From contig CP121321.1 in assembly GCA_043585095.1 (NCBI GenBank), positions 3,038,001 through 3,102,000 of the forward strand: a stretch of DNA of 64,000 nucleotides, written 5' to 3'. The translations under genes and the position numbers were made by a program. The notes below the pieces were generated by a model. The model saw only the letters and a list, made by a program, of their open reading frames with translations, had not been told where the DNA came from and did no database searches. Positions within the stretch are counted from its first letter, which is position 1; every line of letters starts with the position of its first letter. This DNA is from JANQIO01 sp043585095. GTDB lineage: Bacteria > Pseudomonadota > Gammaproteobacteria > Pseudomonadales > Halieaceae. Positions 35,252 through 43,890 of this stretch are shown in pieces.

Positions 35252-35910
35252 TGCCGTATCAATGGCTCGCTATATTGACCGTCAGCATGCTCGCGTCGGG
35301 CTGCGTGACGTCTACCGTGGACGAAGTGCTCTACAAAGGGCCCCAAGCTGATCTGGGAGACGCCTCCGTTGTTATCATGGGTCGCCGCCACGCCAGCGAC
35401 TATGAGACAGAACCCGATTTCATTAACTGCATCGGCAAGCACATTCAAAAGCGTGACGCCAACATCACCGTCATGTCTGAACTCGATTTTATGAACCAGC
35501 TCTACCCTTGGTTTGAACCGCGCACAGCGCCCCTGCGCCCCGCTGATATCGAACGCATGATGACAGTAGAGCCGGTGCGGCAAAAGCTGGAACAGATGAA
35601 CACTGAGTACATGGTGTGGATCGATGGCGAGACCATCCGTACCGGCGGCGCGGGTTCGCTGACATGCGGCATCGGCCCAGGCGGTGCAGGCTGCTTTGGC
35701 TTTGGTACCTGGGGCAACGACAGCAACTATGAAGCGACAATCTGGGATTTTACAGACCGCGAGGAAGTGGGACGCATGAGCCTGCAGGCTAGCGGCCAGT
35801 CATACATGCCGGCGGTCGTTGTGCCCATTCCCATCATTGCTCCGGTGCAAGGCACCGCCTGCGATGGCCTGGGTGATCAGCTATTGGAGTTTTTCAGTGC
35901 GGAATATTAA
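35251..35910 (+). CDS. Lipoprotein of unknown function (gene 12)
   Basis: A 219-residue lipoprotein: lipobox LASGC at about residues 14-18. The mature part starts with strands and a helix (DASVVIMGRRHASDYETE, FINCIGKHIQKRDANITVM), then a Gly/Cys-rich loop (SLTCGIGPGGAGCFGFGTWG) and a strand-rich end. I know no family for it. Its ATG shares a base with the preceding stop (TAATG), and it overlaps the M48 gene by 14 bp. Confidence 0.78.
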   Translation: MPYQWLAILTVSMLASGCVTSTVDEVLYKGPQADLGDASVVIMGRRHASDYETEPDFINCIGKHIQKRDANITVMSELDFMNQLYPWFEPRTAPLRPADIERMMTVEPVRQKLEQMNTEYMVWIDGETIRTGGAGSLTCGIGPGGAGCFGFGTWGNDSNYEATIWDFTDREEVGRMSLQASGQSYMPAVVVPIPIIAPVQGTACDGLGDQLLEFFSAEY

Positions 35911-37363
35911 GTATGTAGCCGCTCTCTGCGCGGCAATCGTTCTGCCCGCTATTCTGGCGGGCTGTGCAGCCAATCCTGCAACCGGCGGTTTAGATGTTGT
36001 GCTGATGTCAGAAAGCGCTGAGATAGAACTTGGCCGAGAGGCCCATGAAGAAATGATGGAAGGCGGCGCACGTTACGACGATGAGGCTCTGCAGGCTTAC
36101 GTCGACCGCATCGGACAGCAGCTGGCCGCCAACAGTGACCGGCCCGATATCGACTACACGTTCACCGTCGTTGATGCGGAAGGCATCAATGCGTTTGCTT
36201 TGCCGGGCGGCTTTGTCTACATCAATCGCGGGATACTCGCGTATCTGGACAATGAAGAAGAGCTGGCGGCGGTACTGGGGCATGAAATAGGCCACGTCAC
36301 GGCGCGCCATGGAGTACGTCAAAAGACCGCCAGCTCGACCAACGAAGCGCTCGCTACTGTTGTAGGCATCGCTACCCAAAATGCGGACCTGTATCAGGCG
36401 TCGCGTCTTTACGGTACAGAGATCGTGCGCGGCTATGGACGGGAGATGGAGTTGGAAGCGGACGGTGAAGGCGCTGAGTATCTGCACGCCAGCGGCTATG
36501 ACCCCAACGTTCTGCTGGACGTCATCGGCGTACTTAAAGATCAGGAGACCTATCAGCGAGCGCGGGCCAAACAGGCCGGCAGGGCGTCGCAGTCCTACCA
36601 CGGCCTGTACTCTACCCACCCCCGCAACGATCTTCGATTGCAGAAGGTCATACGCTCTGCCGCTGAGTTGGAGCCAACCGATGTTGCCCCGGTTGACCCC
36701 GAGGAGTACCGCAAGATAACCGAGGGCCTTGCCTATGGACAGAGCAGTGCTCCTCCCAAGCGTGAAGACGACCGCTTCTATCACGATAAGCTTGGCTTTA
36801 CCTTTCAGGTACCTGAAAGCTGGTCCGTAGAACGCGGCAGTCGCACCATCATCACTAGCTCGGAAGACGCCGATGCCGCCGTTGCCCTGCGCCTGGCTCG
36901 CGCTCCCAAAGACGTTAGCTATCGAGATTTTTTGAGCTCCGCAATGGGCGTTACAACCCTGTTTCAGGGTCAAGCGCTGGAGCAGAACGGGCTGAAGGGT
37001 TACACAGGCGTTATAGCAGGTGGTAATGGCGAGAGTCGCCGGCGCGTGGCGGTACTGCAGCGCGGCAGTGTTGCCTATGTATTCGAAGCACGGGTGGAAG
37101 ACGATCGAGGGTTTACCGATTCAGACCAACAGTTTGTCACGCTGATCGAAAGCTTCAGACCGATGAAGCCCGAGGAACGCAGTGCGGGTAAGCGGCGCTA
37201 TATTAGCTGGGTTCAGGTGGAGCCCGGCGAGACCTTTGCCAGCATCGCCAGACGCGTGCGTCTTCCGGATGCCGAAGGTGAGCTGCGTTTGATGAACGGC
37301 TACTACCCGAAGGGCGAGCCTCGCGCAGGCGACTGGATAAAGATCGTCGAGACCGAGAGTTAA
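35897..37363 (+). CDS. M48-family metalloprotease lipoprotein with LysM-like C-terminus (gene 13)
   Basis: A 488-residue lipoprotein (lipobox LAGC, Cys23). The M48 zinc motif is HEIGH at 129-133, the third ligand is in MELEADGEGAEYL and the preceding block GGFVYINRGIL is typical of BepA/YfgC-like envelope proteases. Residues ~285-420 form an uncharacterised domain (LGFTFQVPESWSVERGSR). The end (VQVEPGETFASIARRVRLPD, GDWIKIVE) looks like a LysM module for peptidoglycan binding. The GTG start has GGAG 7 bases upstream and overlaps the previous gene. It is the last gene of the run. Confidence 0.88.
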   Translation: MRNIKYVAALCAAIVLPAILAGCAANPATGGLDVVLMSESAEIELGREAHEEMMEGGARYDDEALQAYVDRIGQQLAANSDRPDIDYTFTVVDAEGINAFALPGGFVYINRGILAYLDNEEELAAVLGHEIGHVTARHGVRQKTASSTNEALATVVGIATQNADLYQASRLYGTEIVRGYGREMELEADGEGAEYLHASGYDPNVLLDVIGVLKDQETYQRARAKQAGRASQSYHGLYSTHPRNDLRLQKVIRSAAELEPTDVAPVDPEEYRKITEGLAYGQSSAPPKREDDRFYHDKLGFTFQVPESWSVERGSRTIITSSEDADAAVALRLARAPKDVSYRDFLSSAMGVTTLFQGQALEQNGLKGYTGVIAGGNGESRRRVAVLQRGSVAYVFEARVEDDRGFTDSDQQFVTLIESFRPMKPEERSAGKRRYISWVQVEPGETFASIARRVRLPDAEGELRLMNGYYPKGEPRAGDWIKIVETES

Positions 37364-37371
37364 AACAGGTC

Positions 37372-37393
37372 GTTAACCCTAGTTTGGGTTAAC
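37372..37393. terminator. Hairpin between the converging M48 and YcbL genes
   Basis: Arms GTTAACCC and GGGTTAAC flank a 6-base loop, immediately after the 13-gene run. It reaches 5 bp into the converging gene (its stop codon). No T-run follows on either strand, so if it terminates it does so weakly; it may serve both directions. Confidence 0.4.
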
Positions 37394-38039
37394 CATAGTT
37401 TGGGTCAGCAACAAACGGGTTGGTCTCACGCTCGTGCCCGAAATTAGATGTCGGCCCATGGCCTGGCACAAAAGTGATGTCATCACCCAGCGGAAACAGT
37501 TTCTCGCGAATTGAGCTGATCAGGTCGGAGTGATTGCCGCGGGGGAAGTCCGTGCGGCCGATAGATCCCTGAAATAACACGTCACCTACAAAGGCCAGTC
37601 GCACTCCTTCGTGCAAAAACACAACGTGACCGGGTGTGTGGCCGGGGCAGTGAAACACCTTCATTGTTTGCGCGCCAACCGTGACCGTGTCTCCATCGCT
37701 CAACCAGCGATCGGGGACAAACGGCGGCGCTTCAGCCATCCCGGCCATACGACACCATTCAGGCAGCTTGTCGATCCAGAAGCTATCCTCCTGCTGAGGC
37801 CCTTCAATCGGCACACTCAAGGTGTCACGTAGTTCTGAGGATGCGGCGCAGTGATCCATATGCCCATGGGTCAGCAGAATTTTTTCTACCTTGCCCTGCA
37901 TTTGCTCAACGGCGGCCATGATCTGCTCGATATCGCCGCCCGGATCAACCAGCGCGACTGCGCCGGTTTCTTCGCATTTCACAACGCTGCAGTTCTGTTG
38001 GTAGGGCGTTACCGGAACAATGGTTACTTTGATGGACAT
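37389..38039 (-). CDS. ycbL: YcbL-family MBL-fold hydrolase (glyoxalase II-like)
   Basis: A 216-residue metallo-beta-lactamase-fold protein closely patterned on E. coli YcbL. Shared blocks are IVPVTPYQQNC, LVDPGGD, the metal motif LTHGHMDHCAAS, PDRWLSDGDTVTVG, HCPGHTPGHVVF, GRTDFPRG and FVPGHGP. It is likely a monomeric type II glyoxalase-like thioesterase with unknown physiological substrate. The frame extends upstream to 38123, but relatives begin at this Met and GCGGA precedes it. Confidence 0.9.
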   Translation of the reverse strand: MSIKVTIVPVTPYQQNCSVVKCEETGAVALVDPGGDIEQIMAAVEQMQGKVEKILLTHGHMDHCAASSELRDTLSVPIEGPQQEDSFWIDKLPEWCRMAGMAEAPPFVPDRWLSDGDTVTVGAQTMKVFHCPGHTPGHVVFLHEGVRLAFVGDVLFQGSIGRTDFPRGNHSDLISSIREKLFPLGDDITFVPGHGPTSNFGHERETNPFVADPNYG

Positions 38040-38137
38040 GTGCTGCATCCGCTTAAAAAAACGCCGCCGATCATAGCACAGGCAGCCGTGACCTGATGCT
38101 GCTACCATGCCCCGAATAGCCATCTGGAACCGCCGCT

Positions 38138-38953
38138 ATGAGCACTCTGCCCGACCTGAGTGACGCCCTGCTAACGCTGGAAAATCGCGTGGCAACGCTC
38201 ACCTTTCAACGCGACGACGTGCGCAATGCCTTAACCGGGACAGCGCTGATTGATGACCTGGTTGCAACCGTCAACTGGGCGAACCAGAGCGCCAATGTAT
38301 CGGTGCTGATTCTTACTGGCGCGGGCAAAGCCTTCTCTTCCGGTGGCAACGTTAAGGATATGCGCGATCAAACGGGCATGTTCGGCGGCAGCCCGGCCGA
38401 GATCCAAGAGCAATATCGTCTTGGCATACAGCGTATCCCGATAGCAATGTATGAGCTTGAAGTTCCGAGTATTGCGGCCATTAACGGCGCAGCCATCGGC
38501 GCCGGTTTTGACCTGTGCAATATGTGCGACATCCGCCTGGGTACCCCCAATACCTTGCTGGGCGAAACCTTCATCAATCTGGGCATCATCCCGGGGGACG
38601 GCGGCGCCTGGTTCTTACAGCGTATCGTCGGCTATCAGCGGGCCGCCGAGCTCACCTTGACCGGGCGTCTGATAAAGGCAGAGCAAGCGTTGGATTACGG
38701 CATTTTAATGGAGCTAGTCGAAGCCGATGAACTTGTCAGCAGAGCTACTGAGATTGCAGCAGGCATTGCCGCCAAACCGCCGCGCTCCGTGCGCATGACC
38801 AAGCGACTTCTCAAAGCTGCGCAGCGAATGGAGCTGAAGGACCTTCTGGATATGAGCGCCAGTCTGCAGGCGATCAGCCATCACACCCAGGACCACGCTG
38901 AAGCCGTGTCCGCCTTTCTCGACAAGCGAGACCCGTCTTTTACCGGTGAATGA
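38138..38953 (+). CDS. Enoyl-CoA hydratase/isomerase (crotonase) family
   Basis: A 271-residue crotonase-fold enzyme. It shows the oxyanion-hole segments GAGKAFSSGGNVKDM and AAINGAAIGAGFDLCNMCDIRLG, then ETFINLGIIPGDGGAWFL, where hydratases carry their catalytic Glu. The Asp-Gly at GIIPGDGG rather than the second Glu of mitochondrial-type hydratase leaves the exact reaction open (hydratase, isomerase or other). It is a single gene, so the pathway is not defined by neighbours. Confidence 0.88.
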   Translation: MSTLPDLSDALLTLENRVATLTFQRDDVRNALTGTALIDDLVATVNWANQSANVSVLILTGAGKAFSSGGNVKDMRDQTGMFGGSPAEIQEQYRLGIQRIPIAMYELEVPSIAAINGAAIGAGFDLCNMCDIRLGTPNTLLGETFINLGIIPGDGGAWFLQRIVGYQRAAELTLTGRLIKAEQALDYGILMELVEADELVSRATEIAAGIAAKPPRSVRMTKRLLKAAQRMELKDLLDMSASLQAISHHTQDHAEAVSAFLDKRDPSFTGE

Positions 38954-39007
38954 GAGGTGCTTTCAGCGCTTGGAGTACGGCGTCACTGTTGCCTGCTCAC
39001 GCCTTGC

Positions 39008-39796
39008 TTACTCGAGCACCTCAACCTGGTCACCAATGTGCAGACTGCCACCGCCTTGATAGAGCAGGTTTTGGCCAAAATACACTTTCCCGCCCTCGCC
39101 CCGACGATAGCTGGCCAGAATGCGCAACAACTCAGGATGCTTTTCGCCTGTACGCTGATCATAGGAAGGCATCACGCATCGCGAGCAGGGTTTGGCAACG
39201 GTAAATTCAACCGCACCAATACGGATACGCCGCCAACCATCCTCTGCGTGTGGGGGACAGCCCGAGATCACTAAATTAGGCCGAAACCTTGCCAGCGTGA
39301 CCGGGTGCTGCAAACGTTTATTCAGGTGCGCTTCTGAGGCCTCTGACACCAGCAGCAATGGAAAGCCATCCGCAAAGCTGACGGTCTCACCCTCTTTCGC
39401 AAAATCAGGGTCAACCAGCCGATTGCTTGTCTCTGGCATGTACACCAGGCGCAGCGCCTCGCCAAACTGCTCACTTAACCAGTGTGCGGCGGCATCGCCC
39501 GCGTCGATAGCATCAACCTGATCGCCCCAGACCGTTACCAGTCTGGCCACCCCAGCCGGGCGCTCTACCTCTAGCGCCTTACTTCCCCTGCTGAGCCGCA
39601 AACCTGTCGGGTTTATCTGCACTTCCAGCGCACTCAACAGCGGCAGATCACGCTGCGTTACAAACACACCGGCGTCATCCGTGATCATCCAGCGACGGTC
39701 GCCTTCTGCACCAAAACGATCCAGCCTGACGGTGTCCACATCAAGTCCCTGTGCAGATTTGATGGGATAAATGTGCAGCGATTTGAGCGTAACCAA
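39008..39796 (-). CDS. MOSC-domain protein (YcbX/MARC-like)
   Basis: A 262-residue protein. It has an N-terminal MOSC_N beta-barrel (LKSLHIYPIKSAQGLDVDTV, GDRRWMI) and a C-terminal MOSC domain with FRPNLVISGC and the molybdenum-cofactor Cys in KPCSRCVMPSYDQRTGEKHP. Unlike YcbX, no 2Fe-2S ferredoxin domain follows, so it needs a separate electron donor. Likely role: reduction of N-hydroxylated compounds. I use the TTG at 39796, since GAGG lies 7 bases upstream and the protein then begins MVTLKSL as relatives do; a GTG at 39808 is the alternative. Confidence 0.85.
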   Translation of the reverse strand: MVTLKSLHIYPIKSAQGLDVDTVRLDRFGAEGDRRWMITDDAGVFVTQRDLPLLSALEVQINPTGLRLSRGSKALEVERPAGVARLVTVWGDQVDAIDAGDAAAHWLSEQFGEALRLVYMPETSNRLVDPDFAKEGETVSFADGFPLLLVSEASEAHLNKRLQHPVTLARFRPNLVISGCPPHAEDGWRRIRIGAVEFTVAKPCSRCVMPSYDQRTGEKHPELLRILASYRRGEGGKVYFGQNLLYQGGGSLHIGDQVEVLE

Positions 39797-39876
39797 GACG
39801 CACCTCACGAATTACTGCTTGGTAGATGGGCATTTGCAGCATAATCTATCCTCAATATCGCGGAAGAGGAATGCCT

Positions 39877-41313
39877 ATGCCTGAAATCAAGCGCAGAAGC
39901 CTTTTGAAGCTAACGGCAGCGGGTACAGCCAGTTTTTGCACTGCGGCGCCCTCCTCCGCACAGGGTGTCGATTACGACGTCGTTATTGTTGGAGCCGGCG
40001 TCGCGGGCATGACCGCGGCCAAACTGCTCAGTAAAGCCGGTCCCGGTCTCAAAGTGCTGGTATTAGAAGCCCGAGAACGCGTCGGCGGCCGTTTGATGTC
40101 AGTAACGGACCAGAATGGCGTTGAGGACCTGCCCTCGCACGGCATCGAATTGGGCGCACAGTTTGTACACGGCAGTCAGGCTGACACCTGGGACCTGATC
40201 AACAGTTTTGAGCTCGCAACCCGCCAATTGCCTGAATACGAAACCGCCCATTATTTGCCGCCCTTTACCGATGTAGAACCCGACTGGGAGGCCTACAGTG
40301 CCGTGAATGCGCGAATTCGCGCGACCTATTCGGACTACGCGGGGCCCGATGTTCCCTATCGCAGCTTTGTCGCCGCTATGGATCTGAACGGCATAGAACG
40401 TGAAATGGCGTTTAATGAAGCCCTGAGCTGGTCCGCAGAACCTGACGACATCAGCGCCAGAGCCGTTATTGAAGACGGCGCAGCCTGGGACGCCTGGCAT
40501 GATCACGATTATCAAATCATCGGCGGCTACAGCGAGCTGGCACGAAATATGGCAATGGAGATCAGCGACCGAATACAACTCGGCAGCGTGGTAACCGAGG
40601 TATTCTGGCGCCCCGGGCTGGTCGGCGTCAGCTATGACTTCAAGGGCATTCGCACCTCTTTAACCTGCCGACAACTCATACTTACCGTGCCTATTGGCGT
40701 ATTGAAGTCCGGCGACTTGAGCATTGAACCTCCCCTGCCCCCGGATATCCGCACCGCGCTCGCAGGCCTGGATATGGGCAGCGCCGTGGTAGTACCAATG
40801 ATTTTTTCTAAGGCATTCTGGGAGGGTTCCGAGCCTGGCTATTGGCTAGACCCCGCAGGCCGGCGTAGTTTTTCGTCGTTCCATGACAGCAACATGGAAG
40901 CACCTGCGCTTTCGGGTTGGTTCACCGGCAGCGCGGCGCAGACTTTGAGCGCTCTCGGCCCGGATGCAGGTTTACAGCAAGTCATCGGCTGGTTAGAAGA
41001 AGCTAGCGGCAGATCGGGATTGCGCGAATTACTGCGCTGGCATGCGTTCAAGGACTGGATAAAGGATCCCTACACAAAAGGGTCTTACTCGTTCACTCGC
41101 CCCGGCGGTGCCGATGGGCGCGAAAAGCTGCGTTTACCGGTCGAGGACACTCTTTATCTGGCCGGTGAAGCCACGGCCGTCGCACCGCATTATCAGACGG
41201 TACATGGCGCCTACCAGAGTGGTATGAGAGTTGCCGAACAGGTGGCGTCCGCATTGAACGTTGAAGAGTTGAAACCGGAACAGCAGGAAGAAAGTCTTTT
41301 CCAGCTGCTTTAG
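39877..41313 (+). CDS. Flavin-dependent amine oxidase family protein, Tat-exported
   Basis: A 478-residue FAD enzyme. The N-terminus KRRSLLKLTAAGTASFCTAA is a twin-arginine signal, so it is exported folded with FAD. The Rossmann motif VVIVGAGVAGMTAAKLLSKA and the EARERVGGRL block are followed by substrate-domain and C-terminal FAD contacts (YLAGEATAVAPHYQTVHGAY), typical of monoamine/polyamine oxidases. The amine substrate is unknown. The second of two in-frame ATGs is used because AGAGGA lies 6 bases before it, whereas it abuts the first. Confidence 0.88.
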   Translation: MPEIKRRSLLKLTAAGTASFCTAAPSSAQGVDYDVVIVGAGVAGMTAAKLLSKAGPGLKVLVLEARERVGGRLMSVTDQNGVEDLPSHGIELGAQFVHGSQADTWDLINSFELATRQLPEYETAHYLPPFTDVEPDWEAYSAVNARIRATYSDYAGPDVPYRSFVAAMDLNGIEREMAFNEALSWSAEPDDISARAVIEDGAAWDAWHDHDYQIIGGYSELARNMAMEISDRIQLGSVVTEVFWRPGLVGVSYDFKGIRTSLTCRQLILTVPIGVLKSGDLSIEPPLPPDIRTALAGLDMGSAVVVPMIFSKAFWEGSEPGYWLDPAGRRSFSSFHDSNMEAPALSGWFTGSAAQTLSALGPDAGLQQVIGWLEEASGRSGLRELLRWHAFKDWIKDPYTKGSYSFTRPGGADGREKLRLPVEDTLYLAGEATAVAPHYQTVHGAYQSGMRVAEQVASALNVEELKPEQQEESLFQLL

Positions 41314-41390
41314 CCGCTAGCGAGAATACGGGAGGGGCCGCATTCACAATGGTTCTGGCTGCGACTTGGAGCTGCCGACAAGACCGTACT

Positions 41391-42788
41391 CTAATCAAGC
41401 GTAGGCGGCTTTTGCGACGGTCTATTGGCTGATTCAGCGGCACCTTCTGACTCCGCCTGCGCCACAGATTGGAAAAAGTCGGGGCGGTTAGGATCACCAT
41501 CTGTCTGGTAGTTTCGACTGGTCATGGAATCCGCATCCCAGTCACCGAAGATGGTTTTATCAACCTGCCCTTCCAGTTCTGCCACAATCAATGAAACCGT
41601 GGCATCGCCGGTGACGTTCACTGCCGTCCTAACCATATCCAGCAGTCGGTCGACGCCGATGATCATCGCGATGCCTTCAACCGGTAAGCCTACCTGTTCC
41701 AATACCAGGGCCAGCGTTATCAGACCTACACCGGGAACGCCTGCAGCGCCCACAGAGGCCAAAGTTGCAGTCAGCACCACCGCTGCCAGGTCACCTGCGC
41801 TCAGATCAACTCCGTACACCTGGGCGATAAATACCGTTGCAACCCCCTGCATGATTGCCGTGCCATCCATGTTCACGGTCGCACCTAACGGAATCGTAAA
41901 GCCCGCTACGGAAGGCTTTACGCCAAGGCGCCTTTCGACAGCCCGCAGGGTAATAGGGATTGTTGCTGCAGAAGAAGACGTGCTAAACGCAAACGCCCAG
42001 ACCGAACGCATTTTATAAAGCAGTACAGAGGGCGGCAGGCCCACCAGCGCCTTGAGCAGCGTGCTGTACACCACCAGTCCATGAAACAGCAGTACAGATA
42101 GTACGGTGGCAAAGTATTTGCCGAGATCCAGAATGGCCCCGAAACCCAGTTGGGCGAAAAGCTTGGTCAGCAGCGCGGCCACACCATAGGGCGCTAGCAG
42201 CATCAGCATGCCAACGATTTTCATAATGATGACTTCAAGATCGTGGAAGAAACTGCAGATTCTTTTGCCTGCCTCACCTGAGCGTGTGATCGCAAAACCC
42301 AATAGCAGCGCAAAAACGATAACCTGCAGCATGTTGCCGTCGGCCATGGCACGGACTGGGTTAGCCGGTACGATATTGACGATGACATCCGCGATGGACG
42401 GTGCAGCAGCGGCCTGAAAATTAGCCTCGCCAGGTAGGTCAACGCCGGCGCCTGGATTGACCGTTAGCGCTATCGCGAGCGCCACCGTAACCGCGATACC
42501 TGTGGTCAGCAGATAAAGCGCCACCGTGCGCAGCGCGATTCGACCCATGCGCGCGTTGTTCCCCAGGGACGAGGCGCCGCAGACCAGGGAGACAAACACC
42601 AGAGGCACAACCAGCATCTTCAGGGATGCAACAAACATCCTGCCGATAATATCGAGCACGCCATCTATCACGTAGACGTCCAAACTCGCCTTGATGGCTT
42701 CCGGTATCACCCCGGCCAGCACATTCAGTAAAGAACCTGCGCTAATGCCAATCAACATGGCGATCAGAATGCGGGACGTGAGGGTCAT
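41391..42788 (-). CDS. Dicarboxylate/amino acid:cation symporter (DAACS/GltP family)
   Basis: A 465-residue inner-membrane transporter with about eight helices and two re-entrant loops. The Ser-rich loop STSSSAATIPITL, the NMDGTA motif and the VTGDATVSLIVA segment (substrate/Na contacts) identify the glutamate/aspartate/C4-dicarboxylate family. The exact substrate and whether Na or H drives it are not determined. The ~60-residue hydrophilic C-terminal tail (DWDADSMTSRNYQTDGDPNR) is typical in length for bacterial members, somewhat longer than GltP. Confidence 0.93.
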   Translation of the reverse strand: MTLTSRILIAMLIGISAGSLLNVLAGVIPEAIKASLDVYVIDGVLDIIGRMFVASLKMLVVPLVFVSLVCGASSLGNNARMGRIALRTVALYLLTTGIAVTVALAIALTVNPGAGVDLPGEANFQAAAAPSIADVIVNIVPANPVRAMADGNMLQVIVFALLLGFAITRSGEAGKRICSFFHDLEVIIMKIVGMLMLLAPYGVAALLTKLFAQLGFGAILDLGKYFATVLSVLLFHGLVVYSTLLKALVGLPPSVLLYKMRSVWAFAFSTSSSAATIPITLRAVERRLGVKPSVAGFTIPLGATVNMDGTAIMQGVATVFIAQVYGVDLSAGDLAAVVLTATLASVGAAGVPGVGLITLALVLEQVGLPVEGIAMIIGVDRLLDMVRTAVNVTGDATVSLIVAELEGQVDKTIFGDWDADSMTSRNYQTDGDPNRPDFFQSVAQAESEGAAESANRPSQKPPTLD

Positions 42789-42910
42789 CTAGTAATCCTG
42801 ATGGGCTCCAGTTCGGTGCAAGTAAAGTTGAATCGCTAGGATTTGGTCGAGGGCGCGCACTCTAACGCAGCAGCGAGCCGCCCACAAGCGTTGGCAGTGC
42901 CTACTATTTG

Positions 42911-43186
42911 TTAGTGCTCACTATCTCCGCATGCGCCACTTAGGTAGCCTTTGACGTCTTCGCGGGCGCAGGCTGTACAGCCCGTGGAGGCGGTGATCCA
43001 GGTTTCGTCGTACAACACGGCACAGACCGGTCGGTACTCCCGGGTGCAAACCTCAGGGCGCGGTTCCTCACACATACGCAGCGCTGCCGCGTCTTCTGTT
43101 GGCGATTGCGCGGTACAGGCGGCCAAAACACCGGTGCAGGCCAACGCTGCGCTAAAGGCACGACCACAGGCTGTGCTCAATGTCAT
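42911..43186 (-). CDS. Small Kazal-like lipoprotein
   Basis: A 91-residue lipoprotein: signal ending LAAC (Cys at about residue 24). The mature part has six Cys, including EVCTREYRPVCAVLYDE, which is the Kazal-type serine protease inhibitor start, and GCTACARED...SGACG. It could protect the envelope from proteases, by analogy with Kazal proteins; the reactive-site loop is atypical and activity is not shown. The ATG at 43186 is preceded by GGAG at 6 bases, better than an earlier in-frame ATG. Confidence 0.75.
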   Translation of the reverse strand: MTLSTACGRAFSAALACTGVLAACTAQSPTEDAAALRMCEEPRPEVCTREYRPVCAVLYDETWITASTGCTACAREDVKGYLSGACGDSEH

Positions 43187-43219
43187 TGCATGCTCCATTT
43201 TCGCAACGTTCTAACTGCT

Positions 43220-43726
43220 CTATGGGGTATCCAAGCGCTTTGGAACCAAGGTATCGGTTATTACTCCACAACCTGGCGAAACCCCCTGCCAGCTTGTTGC
43301 CTGCAGGCTAAGCGCCACAAACCCTGCGGTAGGCAAGTTATCCAGTGCGTAATCGCCTGACAGCCAGTTAACAAGATCAGTTAGCGCCGGATTGTGGCCA
43401 ATGATAAACAAGCTGTGTACCTCGTCAGGCTGCAACCGAATCCAGTCAATTAGCTCGTCAGCGCCAAAGGTATAGAGTGCATCCGTGGTGATATGTTCAA
43501 AATTCTGTAACTCTGGCCAACCATCGTGTAAGCCACCCAGCGTGAGCTGCGCTCGCCGAGCAGGGCTTACGTGTATCACCTGAGCTGGTATGCGCTCTGA
43601 GAGAGCTTGCCCCATGCGAGGCGCGTTGCGGCGGCCTCTGCTATTCAGGCCCCTGTCCCGGTCCGCTAATGCACTATCGTCCCAGCAAGACTTGGCGTGG
43701 CGCAGCAGGAAAAGTTCTCTGTTCAT
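43220..43726 (-). CDS. SixA-like histidine phosphatase
   Basis: A 168-residue phosphohistidine-phosphatase-family protein. It begins MNRELFLLRHAKSCWDD, the RHG-type catalytic motif with the nucleophilic His, then DRDRGLNSRGRRNAPRMGQ, an SPARRAQLT Arg block and IIGHNPALTDLVNWL with the second catalytic His. Relatives dephosphorylate phosphohistidine in phosphorelay proteins. The frame extends upstream to a GTG at 43786, but the family start lies at this Met. Confidence 0.85.
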   Translation of the reverse strand: MNRELFLLRHAKSCWDDSALADRDRGLNSRGRRNAPRMGQALSERIPAQVIHVSPARRAQLTLGGLHDGWPELQNFEHITTDALYTFGADELIDWIRLQPDEVHSLFIIGHNPALTDLVNWLSGDYALDNLPTAGFVALSLQATSWQGVSPGCGVITDTLVPKRLDTP

Positions 43727-43798
43727 AGGGCTAACGCGACGATTATAGTGCAACATGGTAGCGGAACTATCTCTTCGCATCGACACGCCTTTGCTATC

Positions 43799-43804
43799 TA
43801 TAAT
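43799..43804 (+). promoter_or_regulatory. Possible -10 box of the fatty acyl reductase gene
   Basis: TATAAT lies 86 bp before the acyl reductase start, in the 164-bp gap between it and the divergent phosphatase gene. No good -35 box was found at 16-18 bp upstream, so support is weak. Confidence 0.3.
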
Positions 43805-43890
43805 AGATATCGGATGCGGTGGAATCGCTACAAACCCGGCAATCCGGGTAAGCCTTAAACGACAATAAGAAAGACAGACAGGACAAACCT

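Noticed and set aside
36008..36973. Reverse-strand 321-codon frame inside the M48 protease gene
   Set aside because: Antisense shadow; the forward frame has a lipobox and HEIGH motif.
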